A program made the position numbers and the translations under genes. A model generated the notes under the pieces. The model saw only the letters and a list, made by a program, of their open reading frames with translations. It had not been told where the DNA came from and made no database searches. A stretch of DNA of 10,836 nt from an uncultured Cytophagaceae bacterium. Lineage in GTDB: Bacteria > Bacteroidota > Bacteroidia > Cytophagales > Microscillaceae. Positions 4,427 through 10,836 of this stretch are shown here, piece by piece. Within the stretch, counting starts at the first letter, position 1. Every line of letters begins with the position of its first letter. The stretch spans positions 1 to 10,836 of the forward strand of contig CALDJV010000515.1 in assembly GCA_937899305.1 (NCBI GenBank). Direction: 5' to 3'.

Positions 4427-7393
4427 TACAATTATTTAAATAAGATTTCAGTGGAGGCACTCAAAGAGATCATCAAGCGAGAGGGTAAGCCCATTCCCAT
4501 GACGGTAAACACCCCTTTTTTGATGAACCAACCCGATAAAGTTTGGTTCATTGATAAGGGACAAATCAACGTATATACGGTACAGCTCAACCAGGGTCGT
4601 CCCGAAGGGAAGCGCTTTTACTTTTTTACCGCCAATCAACACCAAATGTTGATGGGGTTAGACTCGGCCAGCTCTCAATTCAATATTGGGTTTTCGGCCG
4701 ATGCTACTAAAGACTCGCTTGTATATGAGTTTGACCTTCAGCGTTTGAAGGAACTGTCGCTAGACCAAACTTTGGGTAAACAGCATTTACCTGCGATTGC
4801 CCAATTGGTGAGCGAATGGGTTGAAAATGTGTTTTTTGGGATGTCAGAAAATGAGAACCATCCCAATCGGGCCGCCAGTGTATTGATTCGGAAAGGGGAA
4901 CGGGTCATCTTAAGAGAAGGCGAAAGCATTGCTGCCCAAAAAAGAGTTGTCTGGGCAACCATTCGTACCCGCAAAGCCGATACTTTACTGATCAATGGCT
5001 ATGGCAAACTCGTCAAACCAACCACCGATGTGATTCTACCGCTGGGTCGGGAATCTTTTTGGGAAGCTTCGGGAAACCTGGGTCTCAAGTTCATCGATAC
5101 CCGGGAAGCAATTCAAGATGAAGCCACTTGGCGAGGACTGCGCATCCTGGACGAAACCATCTTCTCGCTCGAAAAACAAGAAATTGATTTTGTATCTCGA
5201 AACGAGCAAATTCGCCTCAAAGCCAAATACCAAAACCAATACATAAAAACGGTACAAGCCTTAAAAGATGCCGAAGGAATTCTGAACAAGGAAGCTGCCG
5301 ATAAATACGCTCGCAGCCTGAGGGTACAAACCGACGATGTGTTGTTCAATGCCTGCCAAATCATAGCCGAACCGGCTAAAATACGATTGACTCCCCCTTT
5401 TGAGAATACCAAAGAAGGCTATGACCCGATTGGAGATATTGCCCGTGCATCAAAAGTGCGTTATCGGGAAGTATTGCTGGAAGGGGCTTGGTGGCAAAAC
5501 GATTCGGGTGCCTTGCTGGGTTTTCGGAAAAACAGTGAAACTCCATTGGCTTTGATGCCAGTGAAAGGGAGTCGTTATGAAGCTTATGATCCTGTAACGA
5601 AGGAGACTTTTCGGGTAACAAGCGAGAATGCGGCAGAGATTGATAAAGTAGGATTTACGTTTTACAAACCCTTTCCAAAGAAAAAAATCACCCTGACTGA
5701 CTTATTGAGATTTGGTTTGTTGAAGGAGCGCCGGGACTTGTACATCCTGATTGTGATGGGGGTGATTGGGACGGGTTTGGGATTGATTACTCCTATTTTG
5801 ACTGGAGTGTTGTTTGACACGGTCATTCCCAATGCGGGTAAGTTTCAGGTACTACAAGTAGGATTTGCCTTGTTGATGGCGATGGTGGGTTATGTACTGT
5901 TTGAGCTTACCGAGGGTTTTGCGTTGCTACGGATTGAAACCAAAATGGACCATAGCCTTCAGGCGGCAGTGTGGGATCGTTTGCTAGATCTGCCAGCTTC
6001 GTTTTTCCGTAAGTTTACCACTGGTGATTTGGCCGATCGGGCCATGGGCATCAATGAGATACGCAAATTACTTTCGGGAGTAGTCATTACTACGATATTG
6101 AGCAGTGTATTTTCATTGCTGAACTTTTTCCTGTTATTTTATTACAGTACTACCTTGGCTTTTGTGGCGTTGGGAATTTCAGTAGTAGAAATTTTGTTGA
6201 TGTATTGGATTGGTCGTTGGCAAATAGCCCGCGAGAAAAAAGCACTCAATTATGACGGCAAAACCCAGGGAGTGGTATTGCAACTACTCAATGGAATTAG
6301 TAAGTTTAGAGTAACAGGCACCGAAATAAGGGCTTTTAACCATTGGTTGCGTCTTTTTAATAAAACAAAACAGTATGCTTTTGAAGCAGCCCGCATCGAA
6401 AATATTCAAACCGTTATGAATTCGGTGATGCCCTTGGTTTCCAGCGCGATTATTTACGTGGCATTTTTTAGAACCAATGAATGGGGCAAACTGTCTACTG
6501 GAGAGTTTTTAGCCTTTAATGCAGCTTACGGGGCTTTTTTATCGGCTATGTTGGCCATGAGTGCCGCCTCACTCACTATTTTTCAGGTGTTTCCAATATA
6601 CGATCGTACTCGACCTATACTAGAAACCATGCCCGAAAATGATGACAAAAAATCGAATCCAGGCAAGCTCAAAGGCAATATTGAAGTATCTAAAGTTAAT
6701 TTTAGATATAATAAAGATGCGCCATTAGTATTAAATGATATATCTTTGCGACTACGGTCGGGAGAGTATGTTGCTTTTGTAGGTGCATCGGGTTCGGGTA
6801 AATCTACTTTGGTAAGATTGCTACTTGGTTTTGAAAAACCAGAAGTAGGTAGTATATTCTACGATAATCAAGATTTGAACAAGCTGGATTTGCGCTTGGT
6901 CAGGCGACAGATTGGGGTAGTATTGCAAGATGGGAAATTGACACCTGGTGATATTTTTTCCAACATTGTAGGATCATCTCCCCAGTTGACGATGGATGAT
7001 GCCTGGGAAGCAGCCAAAATGGCTGCGTTTGATGAAGATGTAAAGCAAATGCCTATGGGAATGCATACCATCATTAGTGAAGGGGGTTCTACCTTGTCGG
7101 GGGGGCAAAAACAGCGGTTACTGATTGCCCGTACCCTGGTACACAAACCTCGCATTGTGATTTTTGACGAAGCCACCAGTGCTTTGGACAATAGAACCCA
7201 GGCGGTGATTACGGAGAGCTTGAATAAACTGCAGGCCACCCGTATTGTGATTGCACATCGCTTGAGCACTATCAAGAATGTAGACAAAATATTTGTGTTT
7301 GATCAGGGCAGATTGGCCCAGATGGGAACATATGATGAATTGTTGAACGAAGAAGGGTTGTTTAAAGCATTGGCCACCCGGCAACTGGCTTAA
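4424..7393 (+). CDS. NHLM/NHLP-type bacteriocin export ABC transporter, permease and ATPase
   Basis: This 989-residue inner-membrane exporter resembles the second ABC protein of NHLM (nitrile-hydratase-leader microcin) systems, the type lacking a C39 peptidase. Residues 1 to about 425 are cytoplasmic: a cyclic-nucleotide-binding-like fold (PDKVWFIDKGQINVYTV near 37-53) and a second sensor-like part ending near 420. The membrane domain is at about 430-730, with FDTVIPNAGK and LQAAVWDRLLDLPASFFRKF typical of this subfamily. The ATPase follows, with Walker A GASGSGKST at 787-795, signature LSGGQ at 891-895, Walker B IVIFDE at 911-916 and switch His945, all intact. The ATG at 4424 lies in a repeat end; the next Met (residue 26) would cut into a region that looks native. 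The lipoprotein gene follows after 78 bp. No precursor, peptidase or adaptor gene is seen nearby, so the cargo is unknown. Confidence 0.93.
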   Translation: MYNYLNKISVEALKEIIKREGKPIPMTVNTPFLMNQPDKVWFIDKGQINVYTVQLNQGRPEGKRFYFFTANQHQMLMGLDSASSQFNIGFSADATKDSLVYEFDLQRLKELSLDQTLGKQHLPAIAQLVSEWVENVFFGMSENENHPNRAASVLIRKGERVILREGESIAAQKRVVWATIRTRKADTLLINGYGKLVKPTTDVILPLGRESFWEASGNLGLKFIDTREAIQDEATWRGLRILDETIFSLEKQEIDFVSRNEQIRLKAKYQNQYIKTVQALKDAEGILNKEAADKYARSLRVQTDDVLFNACQIIAEPAKIRLTPPFENTKEGYDPIGDIARASKVRYREVLLEGAWWQNDSGALLGFRKNSETPLALMPVKGSRYEAYDPVTKETFRVTSENAAEIDKVGFTFYKPFPKKKITLTDLLRFGLLKERRDLYILIVMGVIGTGLGLITPILTGVLFDTVIPNAGKFQVLQVGFALLMAMVGYVLFELTEGFALLRIETKMDHSLQAAVWDRLLDLPASFFRKFTTGDLADRAMGINEIRKLLSGVVITTILSSVFSLLNFFLLFYYSTTLAFVALGISVVEILLMYWIGRWQIAREKKALNYDGKTQGVVLQLLNGISKFRVTGTEIRAFNHWLRLFNKTKQYAFEAARIENIQTVMNSVMPLVSSAIIYVAFFRTNEWGKLSTGEFLAFNAAYGAFLSAMLAMSAASLTIFQVFPIYDRTRPILETMPENDDKKSNPGKLKGNIEVSKVNFRYNKDAPLVLNDISLRLRSGEYVAFVGASGSGKSTLVRLLLGFEKPEVGSIFYDNQDLNKLDLRLVRRQIGVVLQDGKLTPGDIFSNIVGSSPQLTMDDAWEAAKMAAFDEDVKQMPMGMHTIISEGGSTLSGGQKQRLLIARTLVHKPRIVIFDEATSALDNRTQAVITESLNKLQATRIVIAHRLSTIKNVDKIFVFDQGRLAQMGTYDELLNEEGLFKALATRQLA

Positions 7394-7402
7394 GCCTAAT
7401 GG

Positions 7403-7426
7403 GTCTAACATTTAGACTGTTTTTAT
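7403..7426 (+). terminator. Weak hairpin between the exporter and lipoprotein genes
   Basis: GTCTAA-CAT-TTAGAC is a perfect 6-bp hairpin followed by TGTTTTTAT, beginning ten bases after the exporter stop. The stem is AT-rich, so termination would be partial. Some read-through into the lipoprotein gene is likely, because I see no good promoter in the remaining gap. Confidence 0.45.
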
Positions 7427-7471
7427 AAATTATCAATGTGATCAACTGAATGAGCTTTTAATATTAAATCA

Positions 7472-8647
7472 ATGGATATGGGAAAAGGTTGGGTTATTCT
7501 GTTTTTATCTGGAATGGTATGCACTCTACTCATCACGAGTTGTGGTGGTGGGGGAGGAGGAGCTACGTCTGATCCAGCAGGATTATTGAGTGATGTAGCT
7601 TTAGACAAAAAACCATTTTATACTTCCTTAGATGCCGCACTGAAAACACCCGAGCAAGTGTATAAGCTGAAGTTGCGTGACCAGGATTTACTTATCTTAT
7701 CGCAAGAAATCAGTAAATTCAAAAATTTACAGGTACTGGACTTCCACCGCAACAAGCTGATCAAAGTACCCGAAGAAATCAGTACGCTTAAGAAATTGCA
7801 AAAGCTCAACCTGAGCGACAACCAAATCAAGTCGTTGCCATCGGCCATTGGAAAGCTGTCCAATTTGATCGAACTCAGACTGAGTGATAATCAATTGACT
7901 CAACTCCCCACTGAGATTGGCAATCTGCACCAATTGAAATATTTATACATTCAAAAAAACCGTCTGGCAAAACTCCCTACCGAAATTGGCCAGTTGAAAA
8001 AGCTAGAACGGTTGTTTTTAGAACATAATCAACTCAAGCGTTTGCCTGCCACCATTGGACAATTGCCTCGCTTAGAGTCGCTCATTTTAAACAACAATCA
8101 GATTACCCAATTACCCCACGAAATAGGTGGGCTAAACAATCTACATACCCTTTATTTGGTCAACAACCGTTTGCAAACCCTCCCCATTGAAATTCTGGAC
8201 TTGAAAAACCTCAGAAAGCTATATTTGGTGAAAAATCGCTTGAAGAAATTACCTCCCCAATTTACCCGCCTGAAAAAATTACAAATTCTGGATTTGCAGC
8301 AAAACCAATTTTCAGAAGTGCCCAAGGCGGTGACCAAATTAGAAAATCTACAAAAGCTCTGGATGAATAAAAATCGCCTGACCTCGCTGCACGAAGACAT
8401 CGGGAAGCTACAAAAACTGCAAATTTTGTATCTGGAAGAAAACAACATCACAGAATTGCCCTCCGCGATTGGCAACATTCAGAGTTTAAAACACCTCAGC
8501 CTCAGCGATAACCAACTGAAGTCCATTCCAGCAGCCATTGGCCGTTTGGACAAACTACAGGCTCTGTATTTGCGAGGAAATCAATTTCCTAAAGATGAGC
8601 GTAATAAAATCAAGGAATGGTGTTCGAAGGCGTATGTGACGTTTTAA
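7472..8647 (+). CDS. Leucine-rich-repeat lipoprotein
   Basis: The 391-residue protein begins with a lipoprotein signal peptide: MGK, a hydrophobic stretch at 7-22, and lipobox LITSC with the acylated cysteine at 24. Six glycines follow (25-30), then a short linker. From 63 to the end there are 14 leucine-rich units in strict 23-residue register (starts at 63, 86, 109 and so on to 362), with consensus LxxLxLxxNxLxxLPxxIxxLxx; the last unit is a charged cap ending KAYVTF. Such proteins form curved binding surfaces for proteins and are abundant in some marine Bacteroidota. The partner is unknown. The acidic residues that mark surface export in many Bacteroidota lipoproteins are absent after the cysteine, so the leaflet it occupies is unclear. 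It lies 78 bp behind the exporter and may be co-transcribed. Met3 is a possible alternative start. Confidence 0.93.
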   Translation: MDMGKGWVILFLSGMVCTLLITSCGGGGGGATSDPAGLLSDVALDKKPFYTSLDAALKTPEQVYKLKLRDQDLLILSQEISKFKNLQVLDFHRNKLIKVPEEISTLKKLQKLNLSDNQIKSLPSAIGKLSNLIELRLSDNQLTQLPTEIGNLHQLKYLYIQKNRLAKLPTEIGQLKKLERLFLEHNQLKRLPATIGQLPRLESLILNNNQITQLPHEIGGLNNLHTLYLVNNRLQTLPIEILDLKNLRKLYLVKNRLKKLPPQFTRLKKLQILDLQQNQFSEVPKAVTKLENLQKLWMNKNRLTSLHEDIGKLQKLQILYLEENNITELPSAIGNIQSLKHLSLSDNQLKSIPAAIGRLDKLQALYLRGNQFPKDERNKIKEWCSKAYVTF

Positions 8648-8767
8648 GTTTTTGATCATACTACTAGACATTCTGGCTAAAGTTGTCAGTGAAGACACTG
8701 TCAACGGTGCGGCCGCCTTCGTTTGTGGAGACACAAACGAAAAATGTCTAGTAGTATGGTTTTTGAT
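8648..8767. repeat. 9-bp target-site duplication flanking element copy B
   Basis: GTTTTTGAT occurs at 8648-8656 and again at 8759-8767, each copy directly adjoining an end of the palindromic element. This is the mark left by a transposase that makes 9-bp staggered cuts. The left copy starts at the base after the TAA of the lipoprotein gene. Confidence 0.85.
8657..8758 (-). mobile_element. Small palindromic MITE, family 2, copy B
   Basis: This 102-bp element has perfect 16-bp terminal inverted repeats, CATACTACTAGACATT and AATGTCTAGTAGTATG. Between them are two further hairpins: GTTGTCAGTG-AAGA-CACTGTCAAC (8682-8705, one mismatch) and TTCGTTTGTG-GAGA-CACAAACGAA (8718-8741, perfect). The predicted fold is a three-way junction. 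It is flush with a 9-bp direct repeat on both sides. It is noncoding and lies between two convergent genes, where the 16-bp stem followed by GTTTTTG could also end transcription of the lipoprotein gene. It is the inverted relative of copy A at 4363-4426. Confidence 0.85.
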
Positions 8768-8805
8768 ATTAGGAGGTGCTTCAAAACTCCACCTGGGCCT
8801 CACTA

Positions 8806-10836
8806 CTACCTGACTCGTCGTTTATGATCTTCTCCTACCGACTTGTTACGATATCGGTTTTTTTTGATTTGCCCAAAGTGATAGGTTAACGAGAGGCGAA
8901 AATAATTGGTAGTCCAGCGTCTGTTATAATAAATATCGGTTTCGCCCACATTGTAACTACCTGATGCAATGTAACCGTGAAAAATATCGTTTGCAATCAG
9001 CCTTATTTTCAACGCTTTGGCAAAGAAAGATTTGCTCACTGCAATGGTGAGGTTATGCATACTTCGACGGTGATAAATGCCTTCGTAATTGTCGCCTAAA
9101 TACCAAAATAAAACCTCGGCCTGAAGCGATTTGGTGAGGTCGAAACGATGATTGGTATAGAAATAAAAATTGGGCCTTGATCCTATCTCTTCAAAGTCAT
9201 TATTTCCTCTTGAGAACTTGGTATAATTGGCGCTGAGGGTATTGATAGAAGTCCACCATTTATTATAATGCAATGATTTGGAAACAGAAACAAAAAAATG
9301 ACTTTTCGATTCCAGGTTGATCCGGGTAAGCACATAACTATTGGGTGAGTTTCCTCGGATGGCCGCCCCGGTAAAATGGTTGTCGGTATAGGCATATCCT
9401 ATTCTATAAGTGGTGCGCTTTACCCGACTAGTCAACTCAAGTGCGTGGGCTTGTGAAGGGGTAAGGGTGGGGTTTCCTTGTACCGAAGTATAAGGATCCT
9501 GATAAATCAAGACTGGATTGAGTCTTTGGTAAGAAGGACGCCGAATGCGTGAAGTATACGCCAAACTAATGGTGTGTTCATCGGCTAGTTTTAAAGAAGC
9601 CGAGAAGTTGGGGAATAAACTGACATAAGTACTATCAATCAATTGGTCAACCGCTTGTGATACCTCTAAATTGTAATGAGTATATTCGCCTCTTAACCCT
9701 ACTGAGTAATTTAACTTTTGGCTTTTAGTTCCCCCTTTAAAAGTGACATAAGCCGCTCCCACGGTTTCTAAATAACTAAAACGGTTAGATAAATTGTCGT
9801 CTTTTATAAAAGTGCTTTCGCTTTGACCTACTAGAAAATCGGTGGCAGAGCCGTTGTTTACATAGTTATACCTCAGCCCTGCTTCAAAAATGTTTTTATT
9901 GGCAAAAACCTTATAAAAATCGGCTTGTAATGATAAAATATTGATCTTTAAATCAAGCAAACTTTTGAGGTTACTAGATAAATTTGTTCCATTTTCTATG
10001 CTTTTTTCGTCAATGAAGTTGTCATTATCATTGCCAAAATAAGAGAATTGCCCTCCTATAAACAGGTTCGATCCCAGGCTATCTAGGTCTAAACTATAGT
10101 TGAGCGAAACAGAATGGTTTTTATCCGTTTCATTTAAGTGCATATTATTTTGATAGATACTTGAGCTCGTATTGTCAATGATGTTGTTTTTACTGTATTG
10201 ATTCCCCCCTAGTGCCTCCGAAAAGCCCGCATATTTGACTGAAATATAACTATTGTGTTTCAACTCATATTGTAGGCCCAATCCATAATAAGCATAATAG
10301 TCAAAATCATATTGCCAATCAGTATCTACATTAGTACGGAGAAAAGTAGCTGCATCATCACGGTTTCTGGTGGTAAACAAATGCATGCGTTCTTCTCCCA
10401 AACGGAGCGAATAATATCCCTGCCCGGATAATCGCCCCTGGTTATAATTGAGGTTGATGTTTGAGTAAATTTGGCTTCCCCCAAATTCAGAATGACTCAT
10501 ATTTTGTAATAACCTGACTTGGTAGCCATTGTCGTTTTTTTTGATGGTTTTGATGTGAATCACCGCTGCACCTTCTGCATCATACTTGGCTGAAGGGTTT
10601 CTGATAATTTCAATCTTTTGAATATTGGCCGGGACAATTAACGCCAATTGCTCCTCGGTAATTCTTTTGTCATTCAGGTAAAGTATGGCGTTTCCTTTGC
10701 CAAAAACCGATATGCCTTCGTCGCCTGCTATCACATCTGGTGACTTGGATAAAATTTCTCTCACCGAATTACTCGTTGACAATACCGTATTGGCAATCAA
10801 AACCTCCATGGTTCCATTGTCTTTTTGTTGGTAAAC
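8806..10836 (-). CDS. Outer-membrane beta-barrel protein, TonB-receptor-like (start outside window)
   Basis: The 676 residues in the window are the C-terminal part of a TonB-dependent-receptor-like outer-membrane protein of the Bacteroidota type (outer membrane beta-barrel family). The frame is open to the right edge, reading VYQQKDNGT before the first Met at 10809, and the text continues as a plug domain (VREILSKSPDV, KGNAILYLNDKRI, IQKIEIIRNPSAKYDAEG). The real start, probably with a signal peptide and a carboxypeptidase-like N-terminal domain, therefore lies beyond the window. About 580 residues of alternating aromatic strands follow. The motif RIRRPSYQRLNPV with VQGNPTLTPSQAHALEL is typical of this family. 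The last strand, YFRLSLTYHFG, is followed by a basic tail of about 20 residues. The substrate is unknown. It is convergent with the lipoprotein gene. I see no clean terminator after its TAG (8806-8808). Confidence 0.9.
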   Translation of the reverse strand, partial: VYQQKDNGTMEVLIANTVLSTSNSVREILSKSPDVIAGDEGISVFGKGNAILYLNDKRITEEQLALIVPANIQKIEIIRNPSAKYDAEGAAVIHIKTIKKNDNGYQVRLLQNMSHSEFGGSQIYSNINLNYNQGRLSGQGYYSLRLGEERMHLFTTRNRDDAATFLRTNVDTDWQYDFDYYAYYGLGLQYELKHNSYISVKYAGFSEALGGNQYSKNNIIDNTSSSIYQNNMHLNETDKNHSVSLNYSLDLDSLGSNLFIGGQFSYFGNDNDNFIDEKSIENGTNLSSNLKSLLDLKINILSLQADFYKVFANKNIFEAGLRYNYVNNGSATDFLVGQSESTFIKDDNLSNRFSYLETVGAAYVTFKGGTKSQKLNYSVGLRGEYTHYNLEVSQAVDQLIDSTYVSLFPNFSASLKLADEHTISLAYTSRIRRPSYQRLNPVLIYQDPYTSVQGNPTLTPSQAHALELTSRVKRTTYRIGYAYTDNHFTGAAIRGNSPNSYVLTRINLESKSHFFVSVSKSLHYNKWWTSINTLSANYTKFSRGNNDFEEIGSRPNFYFYTNHRFDLTKSLQAEVLFWYLGDNYEGIYHRRSMHNLTIAVSKSFFAKALKIRLIANDIFHGYIASGSYNVGETDIYYNRRWTTNYFRLSLTYHFGQIKKNRYRNKSVGEDHKRRVR

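Noticed and set aside
7708..8647. The 69-bp periodicity in the lipoprotein gene as a tandem DNA repeat
   Set aside because: The period reflects the 23-residue leucine-rich unit. The DNA copies are well diverged, so it is a protein repeat and not a recent tandem array.
8772..8795. Terminator for the outer-membrane protein gene from arms AGGTG and CACCT
   Set aside because: The stem is five base pairs with a long loop, and no T run follows on the - strand.

Overview
The window looks like a chromosomal segment of a Bacteroidota bacterium, probably a gliding or marine Cytophagales. A Microscilla-like genome would fit, but this is inferred from gene style and not proven. The reasons are the AT-rich intergenic DNA, starts without Shine-Dalgarno sites, several promoter-like sites of the Bacteroidota form (TTTG, about 20 bp, TAnnTTTG), an outer-membrane barrel protein of the TonB-receptor-like kind, and a lipoprotein made of 23-residue leucine-rich repeats.

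Layout. Bases 1-89 hold the probable last codons of a + strand gene, followed by a strong terminator. metK (393-1646, +) encodes S-adenosylmethionine synthetase and ends at a hairpin that can terminate transcription from either side. Bases 1690-2176 have no intact gene: they hold a possible frameshifted gene remnant on the - strand and a MITE-like element (1964-2156). A divergent pair follows: a DoxX-like membrane protein (-, 2177-2560) and an HxlR-family regulator (+, 2677-3033) that share a 116-bp control region with an operator-like palindrome. Next come a small unrecognised protein (-, 3166-3438) and a four-helix membrane protein (+, 3711-4139). The stop codon of the latter touches a second copy of the MITE-like element (4139-4294).

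The most distinctive part is 4345-8767. It holds a 989-residue ABC exporter of the NHLM/NHLP bacteriocin type (+, 4424-7393) and then a leucine-rich-repeat lipoprotein (+, 7472-8647). Two copies of a different small palindromic element lie at 4363-4426 and 8657-8758, in opposite orientation, on the two sides of this pair. The right copy has perfect 16-bp terminal inverted repeats and a perfect, flush 9-bp target-site duplication. The left copy lies between the predicted promoter and the coding region of the exporter, and the exporter's ATG falls inside its right terminal repeat.

The window ends in the 3' part of an outer-membrane beta-barrel gene (-, 8806 to the right edge), whose start lies outside.

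Functionally, metK is housekeeping. The HxlR/DoxX pair looks like a small autoregulated stress or redox module. The exporter may send a peptide or small protein across the inner membrane, but no precursor peptide, peptidase-bearing partner transporter or HlyD-type adaptor gene is visible here, so its cargo is unknown.
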